A stretch of 64,000 nt of DNA from contig NZ_AQOH01000312.1 in NCBI RefSeq assembly GCF_000364705.1, positions 1 to 64,000 on the forward strand. Reading direction: 5' to 3'. The notes under the pieces are model-generated. The model saw nothing but the letters and a program-made list of their open reading frames with translations. It did not search any database and had not been told where the DNA came from. Of the stretch, positions 38,795 to 48,363 are shown in pieces. A program made the position numbers and the translations under genes. Positions within the stretch are counted from its first letter, which is position 1. The number at the start of each line of letters is the position of its first letter. The DNA is from Pseudomonas fuscovaginae SE-1. GTDB lineage: Bacteria > Pseudomonadota > Gammaproteobacteria > Pseudomonadales > Pseudomonadaceae.

Positions 38795-41644
38795 ATGACC
38801 CTCAACCTCGGCACCACCAATGAATTCATCAGCCGTCATATCGGCCCACGCCAGGATGACGAGCGTGCCATGCTCGCCACTCTCGGCTTCGACTCCCTGG
38901 AAGCCCTGAGTGCCAGCGTGATTCCCGACAGCATCAAGGGCACCAGTGTCCTCGACCTGCCGGCCGGCCAGAGCGAAGCCGACGCCCTGGCGTCGATCAA
39001 GGCCATCGCCGGGCAGAACCAACTGTTCAAGACCTACATCGGCCAGGGCTACTACAACTGCCACACGCCGTCGCCGATCCTGCGCAACCTGCTGGAAAAC
39101 CCGGCCTGGTACACCGCCTACACCCCCTACCAGCCGGAAATCTCCCAGGGCCGCCTGGAAGCGCTGCTGAACTTCCAGACCCTGATCAGCGACCTGACCG
39201 GCCTGCCGATCGCCAACGCCTCGCTGCTCGATGAAGCCACCGCCGCCGCCGAAGCCATGACCTTCTGCAAGCGTCTGAGCAAGAACAAGGGCAGCCATGC
39301 CTTTTTCGCCTCCGTGCACTGCCACCCGCAGACCCTCGATGTGCTGCGCACCCGTGCCGAGCCGCTGGGCATCGACGTGGTGGTCGGCGACGAACGTGAA
39401 CTGAGCGACGTCAGCACCTTCTTCGGCGCCCTGCTGCAATACCCGGCGAGCAATGGTGACCTGTTCGACTATCGCGAGTTGACCGAGCGTTTCCACGCCG
39501 CCAATGCCCTGGTCGCGGTCGCCGCCGACCTGCTGGCCCTGACCCTGCTCACTCCGCCGGGCGAATTTGGTGCCGATGTCACCATCGGCAGCGCCCAGCG
39601 CTTTGGTGTCCCGCTGGGCTTCGGTGGCCCGCATGCCGCCTACTTCTCCACCCGCGATGCGTTCAAGCGCGACATGCCCGGCCGCCTGGTCGGTGTTTCT
39701 GTAGACCGTTTCGGCAAGCCGGCCCTGCGCCTGGCGATGCAGACCCGCGAACAGCACATCCGTCGCGAGAAGGCCACCAGCAACATCTGCACCGCCCAGG
39801 TGCTGCTGGCCAACATCGCCAGCATGTACGCCGTGTACCACGGTCCCCAGGGGCTGACACAGATCGCCCAGCGCACCCACCGCCTGACCGCGATCCTGGC
39901 CAAGGGCCTGAGCGCTCTGGGCCTGGGCGTCGAGCAGGAGAGCTTCTTCGATACCCTGACGCTCAAGACCGGTGCCCAGACCGCTACCCTGCACGCCAAG
40001 GCGCGCGAGCAGAAGATCAACCTGCGCGTGGTCGATGACGAGCGCCTGGGCCTGTCGCTCGACGAAACCTGCGGCCAGGCCGATGTCGAAACCCTCTGGG
40101 CGCTGCTGGCCGGTGACAAGGCCCTGCCTGACTTCGCCGCGCTCGCCGCCTCGACCGGGGACAGCATTCCGACCGCCCTGGTACGCCAGTCGCCGATCCT
40201 CAGCCATCCGGTGTTCAACCGCTATCACTCGGAAACCGAGCTGATGCGCTACCTGCGCAAGCTGGCGGACAAGGACCTGGCCCTGGACCGCACCATGATC
40301 CCGCTGGGCTCCTGCACCATGAAGCTCAACGCCGCCAGCGAGATGATCCCGGTGACCTGGGCCGAATTCGGCGCCCTGCACCCGTTCGCCCCGGCCGAGC
40401 AGAGTGCCGGCTATCAGCGACTGACCGACGAACTGGAGGCGATGCTCTGCGCCGCCACCGGCTATGACGCGGTGTCCCTGCAGCCGAACGCCGGCTCCCA
40501 GGGCGAGTACGCCGGCCTGCTGGCGATCCGTGCCTACCACCAGAGCCGTGGCGAAGGTCGTCGCGACATCTGCCTGATCCCGTCGTCGGCCCACGGCACC
40601 AACCCGGCCACCGCCCACATGGCCGGCATGCGCGTGGTGGTCACCGCCTGCGATGCCCGTGGCAACGTCGACATCGAGGACCTGCGGGCCAAGGCCATCG
40701 AGCACCGCGAGCACCTCGCCGCGCTGATGATCACCTACCCGTCGACCCACGGCGTGTTCGAGGAAGGCATCCGCGAAATCTGCGGCATCATCCACGACAA
40801 CGGCGGCCAGGTGTACATCGACGGCGCCAACATGAACGCGATGGTCGGCCTCTGCGCGCCGGGCAAGTTCGGCGGCGACGTCTCCCACCTGAACCTGCAC
40901 AAGACTTTCTGCATCCCCCACGGCGGTGGCGGCCCGGGTGTCGGCCCGATCGGCGTGAAGTCGCACCTGGCGCCGTTCCTGCCCGGTCATGGCGTGATGG
41001 CGCGCAAGGAAGGCGCGGTCTGCGCGGCACCGTTCGGCAGCGCGAGCATCCTGCCGATCACCTGGATGTACATCCGCATGATGGGTGGCGAAGGTCTCAA
41101 GCGCGCCTCGCAACTGGCCATCCTCAATGCCAACTACATCTCCCGGCGCCTGGAAGAGCACTACCCGGTGCTCTACACCGGCAGCAACGGCCTGGTGGCC
41201 CACGAGTGCATCCTCGACCTGCGCCCGCTGAAGGACAGCAGCGGCATCAGCGTCGACGACGTCGCCAAGCGCCTGATCGACTTCGGCTTCCATGCTCCGA
41301 CCATGTCGTTCCCGGTCGCCGGCACGCTGATGATCGAGCCGACCGAAAGTGAGTCCAGGGAAGAACTGGACCGTTTCTGCGACGCCATGATCCGTATCCG
41401 CGAGGAAATCCGCGCGGTGGAGAACGGCAGCCTGGACAAGGACGACAACCCGCTGAAGAACGCCCCGCACACTGCGGCGGAGCTGGTCGGCGAGTGGGCG
41501 CACCCGTACAGCCGCGAACAGGCGGTGTATCCGGTGGCGTCGCTGGTCGAAGCCAAGTACTGGCCGCCGGTCGGTCGCGTCGACAACGTGTTCGGTGATC
41601 GCAACCTGGTCTGCGCCTGCCCGTCGATCGAGAACTACGCTTAA
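38795..41644 (+). CDS. gcvP: Glycine dehydrogenase (decarboxylating), P protein
   Basis: A protein of 949 residues with the two tandem halves of bacterial single-chain P protein. The N-half has FISRHIGPRQDDERAML and YYNCHTPSPILRNLLENP-WYTAYTPYQPEISQGRLE. The C-half has the PLP lysine in LNLHKTFCIPHGGGGPGVGPIGV. It decarboxylates glycine and loads the H protein. It follows gcvH closely. 220 bases containing a REP element separate it from sdaA. Confidence 0.98.
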   Translation: MTLNLGTTNEFISRHIGPRQDDERAMLATLGFDSLEALSASVIPDSIKGTSVLDLPAGQSEADALASIKAIAGQNQLFKTYIGQGYYNCHTPSPILRNLLENPAWYTAYTPYQPEISQGRLEALLNFQTLISDLTGLPIANASLLDEATAAAEAMTFCKRLSKNKGSHAFFASVHCHPQTLDVLRTRAEPLGIDVVVGDERELSDVSTFFGALLQYPASNGDLFDYRELTERFHAANALVAVAADLLALTLLTPPGEFGADVTIGSAQRFGVPLGFGGPHAAYFSTRDAFKRDMPGRLVGVSVDRFGKPALRLAMQTREQHIRREKATSNICTAQVLLANIASMYAVYHGPQGLTQIAQRTHRLTAILAKGLSALGLGVEQESFFDTLTLKTGAQTATLHAKAREQKINLRVVDDERLGLSLDETCGQADVETLWALLAGDKALPDFAALAASTGDSIPTALVRQSPILSHPVFNRYHSETELMRYLRKLADKDLALDRTMIPLGSCTMKLNAASEMIPVTWAEFGALHPFAPAEQSAGYQRLTDELEAMLCAATGYDAVSLQPNAGSQGEYAGLLAIRAYHQSRGEGRRDICLIPSSAHGTNPATAHMAGMRVVVTACDARGNVDIEDLRAKAIEHREHLAALMITYPSTHGVFEEGIREICGIIHDNGGQVYIDGANMNAMVGLCAPGKFGGDVSHLNLHKTFCIPHGGGGPGVGPIGVKSHLAPFLPGHGVMARKEGAVCAAPFGSASILPITWMYIRMMGGEGLKRASQLAILNANYISRRLEEHYPVLYTGSNGLVAHECILDLRPLKDSSGISVDDVAKRLIDFGFHAPTMSFPVAGTLMIEPTESESREELDRFCDAMIRIREEIRAVENGSLDKDDNPLKNAPHTAAELVGEWAHPYSREQAVYPVASLVEAKYWPPVGRVDNVFGDRNLVCACPSIENYA

Positions 41645-41774
41645 ACCTTTGCCGTGACCAAAGGCTTGCCTGTGGTGAGGGGCTTGGCGGAACACCGCAC
41701 TGCCCCACTGGGGCGCGCGGCGCCCCAAAACCGGCTATTGCGTTGCACCAGAGTGAACGCATTGGCTGGTTTTA

Positions 41775-41815
41775 CGGCTGCTTCGCAGCCGAGCGCGGGC
41801 AAGCCCGCTCGCCAC
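41775..41815. repeat. REP-type hairpins between gcvP and sdaA
   Basis: GCTGC-TTC-GCAGC (41776-41790) is followed at once by GAGCGCGGGC-AA-GCCCGCTC (41791-41810). The second carries the GCGGGCAAGCCC core common to REPs of fluorescent pseudomonads. The position corresponds to that of glyA in the P. aeruginosa cluster. Confidence 0.75.
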
Positions 41816-41865
41816 AAGCGTACAGACCGTCCCCCTATAATTATTAGAAAAAAAGGAGAACCATC

Positions 41866-43242
41866 ATGTCCCTGAGCGTGTTCGACCTGTTCAAGATCGG
41901 CATCGGTCCCTCCAGCTCCCACACCGTCGGACCGATGCGCGCCGCCGCACGGTTCGTCGAGGGCCTGCGTCGCGAGAACCTGCTGGAGCAGACCACGTGC
42001 GTCAAGGTCGAGCTGTACGGCTCGCTCGGCGCCACCGGCAAGGGCCACGGCAGCGACAAGGCCGTGTTGCTCGGGCTGGAGGGAGAGCATCCCGACACCG
42101 TCGATACCGAAACCGTCGCCGACCGTCTGCAAGCCATTCGTGGCAGCGGCCGCCTGAAACTGCTCGGCGAGCACTCCATCGAATTCAGCGAAAAGCTCCA
42201 CCTGGCGATGATCCGCAAACCGTTGGCCTACCATCCCAACGGCATGATCTTCCGCGCCTTCGACGGCGCCGGTATCCAGATCCGCAGCCGCGAGTACTAC
42301 TCGATCGGCGGCGGCTTCGTCGTCGATGAAGATGCCGCCGGTGCCAACCGTATCGTCGAGGACAGCACCCCGCTGACCTTTCCGTTCAAGAGCGCCAAGG
42401 AGCTGCTGGGCCACTGCAGCACCTACGGCCTGTCCATCAGCCAGGTCATGCTGACCAACGAAAGCGCCTGGCGGCCCGAGGCGGAAACCCGCGCCGGGTT
42501 GCTGAAGATCTGGCAGGTGATGCAGGACTGCGTCGCCGCCGGCTGTCGCAACGAAGGCATCCTGCAAGGCGGCCTGAAGGTCAAGCGCCGCGCCGCCGCC
42601 CTGCACCGGCAACTGTGCAAGAACCCCGAGGCGGCCCTGCGCGATGCGCTGTCGGTGCTGGACTGGGTCAACCTCTACGCCCTGGCGGTCAACGAGGAAA
42701 ACGCCAACGGCGGCCGGGTAGTCACCGCCCCGACCAATGGCGCGGCCGGGATCATCCCCGCCGTCCTGCACTACTACATGCGTTTCATCCCCGGTGCCAA
42801 CGAGGATGGCGTGGTGCGCTTCCTGCTCACCGCCGCCGCGATCGGCATCCTCTACAAGGAAAACGCCTCGATCTCCGGGGCCGAGGTCGGCTGCCAGGGC
42901 GAAGTCGGCGTGGCCTGCTCGATGGCGGCCGGTGCCCTCTGCGAAGTACTGGGCGGCAGCGTGCAACAGGTCGAGAACGCCGCCGAAATCGGCATGGAGC
43001 ACAACCTCGGGCTGACCTGCGACCCGATCGGCGGGCTGGTGCAGGTACCTTGCATCGAGCGCAACGCGATGGGCTCGGTCAAGGCCATCAATGCCGTGCG
43101 CATGGCCCTGCGCGGGGACGGCCAGCACTTCGTCTCCCTCGACAAGGTGATCCGCACCATGCGCCAGACCGGTGCCGACATGAAGAGCAAATACAAGGAG
43201 ACCGCCCGTGGCGGTCTGGCCGTAAACATTATCGAATGCTGA
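41866..43242 (+). CDS. sdaA: L-serine ammonia-lyase, iron-sulfur, single chain
   Basis: A protein of 458 residues starting MSLSVFDLFKIGIGPSSSHT, the GPSSSHT serine-binding loop of the beta domain. The alpha domain has NGAAGIIPAVLHYY, GAEVGCQGEVGVACSMAAGA and the 4Fe-4S cysteines in LTCDPIGGLVQVPCIERNA. It converts serine to pyruvate and ammonia, draining the serine made from glycine. GGAG precedes the ATG. It stands between gcvP and gcvT, as in the GcsR regulon. Confidence 0.97.
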   Translation: MSLSVFDLFKIGIGPSSSHTVGPMRAAARFVEGLRRENLLEQTTCVKVELYGSLGATGKGHGSDKAVLLGLEGEHPDTVDTETVADRLQAIRGSGRLKLLGEHSIEFSEKLHLAMIRKPLAYHPNGMIFRAFDGAGIQIRSREYYSIGGGFVVDEDAAGANRIVEDSTPLTFPFKSAKELLGHCSTYGLSISQVMLTNESAWRPEAETRAGLLKIWQVMQDCVAAGCRNEGILQGGLKVKRRAAALHRQLCKNPEAALRDALSVLDWVNLYALAVNEENANGGRVVTAPTNGAAGIIPAVLHYYMRFIPGANEDGVVRFLLTAAAIGILYKENASISGAEVGCQGEVGVACSMAAGALCEVLGGSVQQVENAAEIGMEHNLGLTCDPIGGLVQVPCIERNAMGSVKAINAVRMALRGDGQHFVSLDKVIRTMRQTGADMKSKYKETARGGLAVNIIEC

Positions 43243-43291
43243 TCGGCGAGGCGGGCGCAAGCCGCCTTCCGGCCATTTCCAGGAGTTGAAG

Positions 43292-44416
43292 ATGTCCACC
43301 GAAAACCTGCTGAAAACCCCGCTGCACGCCCTGCACCTGCAACTCGGGGCACGCATGGTGCCGTTCGCCGGCTATGAGATGCCGGTGCAGTACCCGCTGG
43401 GCGTCCTGAAGGAACACCAGCACACCCGCGATCAGGCCGGCTTGTTCGATGTCTCGCACATGGGCCAGATCCGCCTGGTCGGCGCAGACGCCGCCAAGGC
43501 CCTCGAAACCCTGGTGCCGGTGGATATCGTCGACCTGCCGGTGGGCATGCAGCGCTATGCGATGTTCACCAACGAAAACGGCGGCATCCTCGACGACCTG
43601 ATGGTCGCCAACCTGGGTAACGACGAGCTGTTCCTGGTGGTCAACGCCGCCTGCAAGGAGCAGGACCTGGCCCACCTGCGCAAGCACCTGGGGCATCTGT
43701 GCGAGGTGCAGCCGCTGTTCGAGGAGCGCGCCCTGCTCGCCCTGCAAGGCCCGGCTGCCGTTACCGTGCTGGCCCGCCTGGCACCGGAAGTAACCCGGAT
43801 GACCTTCATGCAGTTCGCGCCATTGCGCCTGCTGGGTGTCGACTGCTACGTCAGCCGTTCCGGCTACACCGGCGAGGACGGCTTCGAGATTTCCGTGCCG
43901 GCAGCCAGTGCCGAGTGCCTGGCCCGCAGCCTGCTGGCCGAGACCGAGGTCGAAGCCATCGGCCTGGGCGCTCGCGATTCGCTGCGCCTGGAGGCTGGCC
44001 TGTGCCTCTACGGGCACGACATGAACGAGCAGACCACCCCGGTCGAAGCCAGCCTGCTCTGGGCCGTGTCCAAGGCCCGGCGTGCCGATGGCGCCCGTGC
44101 CGGCGGCTTCCCGGGTGCGGAACAGGTCTTCGCACAGCAGCAACAGGGCGTCCAACGCAAGCGCGTCGGCCTGCTGCCGCAGGAACGGACGCCGGTGCGC
44201 GAAGGCGCGGAAATCGTCGACGAAGCCGGTACGGTGATCGGCCGCGTGTGCAGCGGCGGCTTCGGCCCGACCCTTGGCGCCCCGCTGGCCATGGGCTATG
44301 TGGACAACGCCCACTGCGCCCTGGGTACCCAGGTCTGGGCTATCGTGCGGGGCAAGCACATCCCGCTGAAAGTCAGCAAAATGCCGTTTGTCGCACAACG
44401 TTACTATCGCGGTTGA
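43292..44416 (+). CDS. gcvT: Glycine cleavage system aminomethyltransferase (T protein)
   Basis: A protein of 374 residues from MSTENLLKTPLHALHLQLGA, after AGGAG; a TTG two codons upstream is less likely. Family signatures are MVPFAGYEMPVQYPLGVLKEH, GLFDVSHMGQIRL, the folate-binding SRSGYTGEDGFEI and the terminal LGAPLAMGYVD. It transfers the methylene unit to tetrahydrofolate. Last gene of the operon, 49 bases after sdaA. Confidence 0.97.
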   Translation: MSTENLLKTPLHALHLQLGARMVPFAGYEMPVQYPLGVLKEHQHTRDQAGLFDVSHMGQIRLVGADAAKALETLVPVDIVDLPVGMQRYAMFTNENGGILDDLMVANLGNDELFLVVNAACKEQDLAHLRKHLGHLCEVQPLFEERALLALQGPAAVTVLARLAPEVTRMTFMQFAPLRLLGVDCYVSRSGYTGEDGFEISVPAASAECLARSLLAETEVEAIGLGARDSLRLEAGLCLYGHDMNEQTTPVEASLLWAVSKARRADGARAGGFPGAEQVFAQQQQGVQRKRVGLLPQERTPVREGAEIVDEAGTVIGRVCSGGFGPTLGAPLAMGYVDNAHCALGTQVWAIVRGKHIPLKVSKMPFVAQRYYRG

Positions 44417-44805
44417 TACCAACAGTAACAACTAAAGGTAATGAAACTGTGCACTGGTTTGTAACGTTGGCGCCACAAACCAGTGCATATATTCACAAGT
44501 GAACTTGCCTTATAACGGTCGAACACAAGTGAATACTTGAATGTCAGGGATGTCCCGGCCACAGCCCACGAAAACTGCGGCAAACGGCCTCAAATCGCGG
44601 GATGGACGGGGGCTTGTTTTTTCTCCCACAGTTGGCGTAGAGTTTCCCTACTGTGTTTGCATGGGTCGCTTGGAATCGTGACCTGGGCAGTAGCTATAAG
44701 TTCGCTACAACCCGTTCGACGTCTCTTACTTTCCTGCAACCCAGCCCAGTACTCTTTCCAGTGAAAGGGGCTGTCATTAATTTTTAGCGTCAAAGGAAAT
44801 AAGAA
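44417..44805. other. Intergenic region with a perfect hairpin and cold-shock gene leader
   Basis: No gene is convincing in 389 bases. It holds a 12-bp perfect inverted repeat (44451-44486), two copies of ACAAGTGAA (near 44495 and 44525) and, from about 44690 (TATAAG as a possible -10), what is probably the long 5' leader typical of cspA-type genes. Confidence 0.6.
44451..44486. repeat. Perfect 12-bp inverted repeat after gcvT
   Basis: GCACTGGTTTGT (44451-44462) and ACAAACCAGTGC (44475-44486) enclose a 12-base loop containing GTTGGCGCC. No T-run follows, so it is either a rho-independent terminator lacking a tail, an mRNA 3' stabiliser or a protein-binding palindrome. Confidence 0.75.
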
Positions 44806-45018
44806 ATGTCCGAACGTAAGAGCGGTACCGTCAAGTGGTTTAACGACGAAAAAGGTTTTGGTTTTATCACTCCTGAGAGCGGTCCGGATCTGTTCGTCCA
44901 CTTCCGCGCCATTCAGGGCAGCGGCTTCAAAAGCCTGAAAGAAGGCCAGAAAGTGACCTTCATCGCCGTACAGGGCCAGAAAGGCCTGCAGGCTGACGAA
45001 GTCATCGCAGAGAACTGA
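44806..45018 (+). CDS. CspA-family cold shock protein
   Basis: A protein of 70 residues with the cold-shock fold: SGTVKWFNDEKGFGFI (RNP1 KGFGFI), DLFVHFRAI (RNP2 LFVHF) and GQKVTFIAVQGQKGLQADEV. It is an RNA chaperone that melts structure in mRNA. It has a GGAAAT ribosome site, a long untranslated leader and its own strong terminator, so it is monocistronic. Confidence 0.97.
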   Translation: MSERKSGTVKWFNDEKGFGFITPESGPDLFVHFRAIQGSGFKSLKEGQKVTFIAVQGQKGLQADEVIAEN

Positions 45019-45036
45019 GTTCGGTTTTCAAGCCTG

Positions 45037-45071
45037 AAAAGCCCCTGATGGTGACATCAGGGGCTTTTTTT
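45037..45071 (+). terminator. Terminator of the cold shock gene
   Basis: AAAAGCCCCTGATG and CATCAGGGGCTTTT (14 bp each) enclose a GTGA loop and are followed by TTT. A strong intrinsic terminator. Confidence 0.92.
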
Positions 45072-45159
45072 GTGTGTGCGATTCATGCATCAGCGGCCAT
45101 GGGTCTGGTTTTATGGGGGTGGCTTCGTAAAATGGCCTTTTCCTCGAGAGAACGCCCCC

Positions 45160-45645
45160 ATGACGAAGCACGTACTAAGCCCGCAGGGTGATTTCCCCGC
45201 CGCCGGCCTGGGTCGCCGCCTGGCCGCGATGTTCTATGACGCCCTGCTGTGCACCGCCCTGTTGATCGTGACCGGCTTCATCTACAAGCTGGCGCAGATG
45301 GCGATCATGGGCGAGCAACGCCTCAAGACCCTCGCGGACTCCGGCGCCCTGGACGGCGACCCCCTGTTCTCGACCGTGGTGTTCTGCGTGCTGTTCGGCT
45401 TCTTCGCCAAGTTCTGGACCTACAAGGGCCAGACCCTGGGCATGCAGGTCTGGGGCATTCGCGTGCAGAACGCCGATGGTTCGGCGATCAGCCTCTGGCA
45501 GGCCCTGCTGCGTTTTCTCATCGCCATCCCTTCCATGCTCTTCGCCGGCCTGGGTTTCCTCTGGGTGCTGCTGGACAAGCAGAAGCGCAGTTGGCACGAC
45601 ATCTACTCCGACAGCCAGTTGGTACGCATTCCCAAACGGCGCTGA
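45160..45645 (+). CDS. RDD family membrane protein
   Basis: A protein of 161 residues starting MTKHVLSPQGDFPAAGLGRR. The RDD pattern is seen as AGLGRRLAAMFYDALLC, then membrane helices at about 27-49, 70-90 and 120-140. WTYKGQTLGMQVWGIRVQNADG and the closing DKQKRSWHDIYSDSQLV are conserved family blocks. Function is unclear; some relatives are linked to ion transport. It sits between terminators and faces mucD. Confidence 0.9.
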   Translation: MTKHVLSPQGDFPAAGLGRRLAAMFYDALLCTALLIVTGFIYKLAQMAIMGEQRLKTLADSGALDGDPLFSTVVFCVLFGFFAKFWTYKGQTLGMQVWGIRVQNADGSAISLWQALLRFLIAIPSMLFAGLGFLWVLLDKQKRSWHDIYSDSQLVRIPKRR

Positions 45646-45664
45646 GGCTTTCCAGCCGCCCATG

Positions 45665-45698
45665 AAAAAGCCCGCCTCATATTGAGGCGGGCTTTTTT
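45665..45698. terminator. Bidirectional terminator between the RDD gene and mucD
   Basis: AAAAAGCCCGCCTCA and TGAGGCGGGCTTTTTT form a 15-bp stem with a short loop. A-run and T-run on either side serve both converging genes. Confidence 0.92.
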
Positions 45699-45722
45699 AC
45701 ATCCAGACGCTAGCCGATTGCG

Positions 45723-47147
45723 TTACTCGGCCAGCTTGAAGGTGATGAAGCTGGCACGTCCCTGACGCAGGACACGCATCGACACCGAACGATTCTTCGG
45801 CAGGGCCTTGGCGATCTCGGTGAACTGCTTGGCATCGGTGATCGCCTGGTTGTTCAGGTGGGTGATCACATCGCCCGGCTGCAGGCCGATCAGTGCCGCG
45901 GGACCATCCTGGACTTCCTTGATGACCACGCCGCCCTTGACCAGGTCGTTGGCCTTCTTCTGCTCGTCGCTCAGGTCGGCGACGGAAACGCCCAGGCGGT
46001 TGCTGCTGCGCTCGGCACCGGCCGACCTGCCGCTGTCCATTTCCTTGCCTTCGTCAGGAATCGCGCCGACGGTCAGCTCGATGGTCTTGCGCTGGCCTTC
46101 ACGCACCACTTCCAGCTTGGCCTTCTCGCCCGCCTTCAGTGCACCGACCAGGTGCGGCAGGTCGGCCGACATTTCGATCGGCTGGCCATTCATGCTGAGG
46201 ATCACGTCACCGACCTGCAGGCCGCCCTTGGCCGCCGGACCATCATCCTGCACCTGGGCAACCAGCGCACCGGCCGGCTTGTCCAGGCCGAACGACTCGG
46301 CCAGGTCCTTGTTGACCTCCTGGATGACCACGCCCAGCCAGCCACGGCTGACCTTGCCACCGGCCTTCAACTGGTTGGAAACATCCATGGCCACGTCGAT
46401 CGGGATGGCGAAGGAGACGCCCATGAAGCCACCGGAGCGGGTATAGATCTGCGAGTTGATCCCGACCACTTCACCGTTGAGGTTGAACAGCGGACCACCG
46501 GAGTTGCCCGGGTTGATCGGCACGTCGGTCTGGATGAACGGCACATAATTCTCGTTCGGCAGGCTGCGGCCCACAGCGCTGACGATACCCTGGGTCACGG
46601 TGTGGTCAAAGCCGAACGGCGAACCGATGGCGACTACCCACTGGCCGGGCTTGAGGTCCTTGGACTTGCCGAGCTTGAGGGTCGGCAGGTTCTTGCCGTC
46701 GATCTTCAGCAGGGCCACGTCGGAACGCGGATCGGTGCCGACCAGCTTGGCCTTGAGCTCGCTGCGGTCGGCCAGGCGTACGAGGATCTCATCCGCATCG
46801 GCCACCACGTGGTTGTTGGTCAGGATATAACCGTCATTGGAGATGATGAACCCCGACCCCAGCGACTGTGCTTCACGCTGCCGACCGCCACCTTTCGGGC
46901 TGCGCGGTTGCGGGAAGCCGCGGAAGAACTGCTGGATCTCCGGAGGCAGGCCTTCCAGCCCCTGGATATCCGACACCTTGCGGTCCGGCAGTTTCTGGGT
47001 GGTACTGATGTTCACCACGGCCGGCGAGGCCTGCTCCACCAACTGGGTGAAATCGGGCAATTCCGCGGCCTGGGCCGCCACCGCCTGCCCGAGGAGCAGG
47101 ACCGTGGCGAAAATGGACAGATAGGACTTCAAGCTTGGTATCGACAT
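45723..47147 (-). CDS. mucD: Periplasmic serine protease MucD (DegP-like)
   Basis: A protein of 474 residues from MSIPSLKSYLSIFATVLLLG, a Sec signal peptide cleaved near AVAAQA. The trypsin-like domain has His113 (TNNHV), Asp143 (PRSDVALL) and Ser216 (GNSGGP). Two PDZ domains follow (about 265-355 and 385-465). It degrades misfolded envelope proteins and restrains AlgU activation. The start at 47147 gives the signal peptide and has GGGAG upstream. A 245-base gap separates it from mucB; mucC, present there in P. aeruginosa, is missing. Confidence 0.97.
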   Translation of the reverse strand: MSIPSLKSYLSIFATVLLLGQAVAAQAAELPDFTQLVEQASPAVVNISTTQKLPDRKVSDIQGLEGLPPEIQQFFRGFPQPRSPKGGGRQREAQSLGSGFIISNDGYILTNNHVVADADEILVRLADRSELKAKLVGTDPRSDVALLKIDGKNLPTLKLGKSKDLKPGQWVVAIGSPFGFDHTVTQGIVSAVGRSLPNENYVPFIQTDVPINPGNSGGPLFNLNGEVVGINSQIYTRSGGFMGVSFAIPIDVAMDVSNQLKAGGKVSRGWLGVVIQEVNKDLAESFGLDKPAGALVAQVQDDGPAAKGGLQVGDVILSMNGQPIEMSADLPHLVGALKAGEKAKLEVVREGQRKTIELTVGAIPDEGKEMDSGRSAGAERSSNRLGVSVADLSDEQKKANDLVKGGVVIKEVQDGPAALIGLQPGDVITHLNNQAITDAKQFTEIAKALPKNRSVSMRVLRQGRASFITFKLAE

Positions 47148-47392
47148 ACGGCTCCCGTGAACAACGAGCATGGTTAAGCGACAGGTACCATAAAACCCAA
47201 AGACGATTAAGCCTGGATTACGGACCGGGAACAACAAACAAGGCCAGCGCCGAAAAGGCTCTGACCTATAGGAAAATTCAGGTTGGTTTGCAAGGGAAAA
47301 TGATCACCGGACATTTCGGCATCTCGATCCCGCTGCCGGACGGCGTGCAGGTGGGCGCGGGATCGAGTCGGCAGATGTCATGGCTCAGTCTC

Positions 47393-48355
47393 TTACTGCC
47401 GGGCAGCCTGCGCATCACCGGCGCGCATCGACAGGGCGATACGTTCGGCTGTTCCGATGGGTATCTCGCCCACGACGGTGACCATGATCTCCCCGGACGG
47501 GGTGGTCAGGCGCCGGGAGACGGCAACGGTCGGGCCCAGTTGGGTGCGGGTATCGGCGATGTTGGCGCCGTGGAGGGGTTCGAGGAAAACCGAGAAACGC
47601 GCCAGCCCATCGTCATACATCAGGCTGCTGACCTGGGTCCTGGTCTGCGGATCGACACGCGCGGAACTGTTCACCAGCTCGAAGCCTGGTGGCAGCCAAT
47701 CGGAATGCCACTGTTGGGCCACCTTGCTGGCCTGGGCCTGGTTACCGGCCTGGATCACCGGCTTGCATTCGGCACCGCCCTGCAGCTGGCTGTCCTGGGG
47801 GACATCGCTGGTATTGAGCTCGGTGAACTGGAAGCGTTCGAGCAACTGGCCCTTGTCGTTGATCAGCAACGACTTCAGCGGCAATCCGGTCTGGCGGTCC
47901 AGGTGCAATTCGAAGCCATAGCGATGCTGATCGCGAGGCGTCAGGGAAACAATGACCGCAGGGCGGCCGGCGACGCGGGACTTGCCCACGACCGCTATGT
48001 CATACCAGGCCTTGAGCTTTTGTGGATCAAGCGCGCGGGCATGGGCGTCAGGCGACTGGCCCAGCCCCGCCACCAACGAGCCGCTGACGCACTCGGTGCG
48101 TCCATCGACCCGTACCACCTCTTGCGCCGAACCATCGAGCTGCAGCAGGCGTTCGCGAACCTGACCGTTCTGGACCAGATGCCAGATACTGTGGGTCGAG
48201 AAACTGCCATTGCGTTCGTAGACGAAGGTGCCCTGGAAGCTTTGCTGTTGCTCGGCTTGCCCAAGACGGCTCAACCAGTCCTGGGCTTCGTCGGCCTGGG
48301 CGGTGAAAGCGAATCCACCGGCCAGGGCAAGCGTGAGAAGAGGTAGTGCGCGCAT
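47393..48355 (-). CDS. mucB: Sigma factor AlgU regulatory protein MucB (RseB-like)
   Basis: A protein of 320 residues from MRALPLLTLALAGGFAFTAQ, with a signal peptide ending near TAQADE. The RseB fold has SFQGTFVYERNGSFSTHSIWH, D-DPQ-G-PLKSLLIND and the C-terminal domain WLPPGFELV with GEIMVTVVGEIP. It binds the periplasmic end of MucA and protects it from cleavage. AGGAGG precedes the ATG. It follows mucA by 8 bases. Confidence 0.96.
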   Translation of the reverse strand: MRALPLLTLALAGGFAFTAQADEAQDWLSRLGQAEQQQSFQGTFVYERNGSFSTHSIWHLVQNGQVRERLLQLDGSAQEVVRVDGRTECVSGSLVAGLGQSPDAHARALDPQKLKAWYDIAVVGKSRVAGRPAVIVSLTPRDQHRYGFELHLDRQTGLPLKSLLINDKGQLLERFQFTELNTSDVPQDSQLQGGAECKPVIQAGNQAQASKVAQQWHSDWLPPGFELVNSSARVDPQTRTQVSSLMYDDGLARFSVFLEPLHGANIADTRTQLGPTVAVSRRLTTPSGEIMVTVVGEIPIGTAERIALSMRAGDAQAARQ

Positions 48356-48363
48356 GATCCTCC

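Noticed and set aside
38363..41728. An 1121-codon open frame on the minus strand
   Set aside because: It is antisense to gcvH and gcvP, low in family resemblance and a product of GC-rich codon structure.
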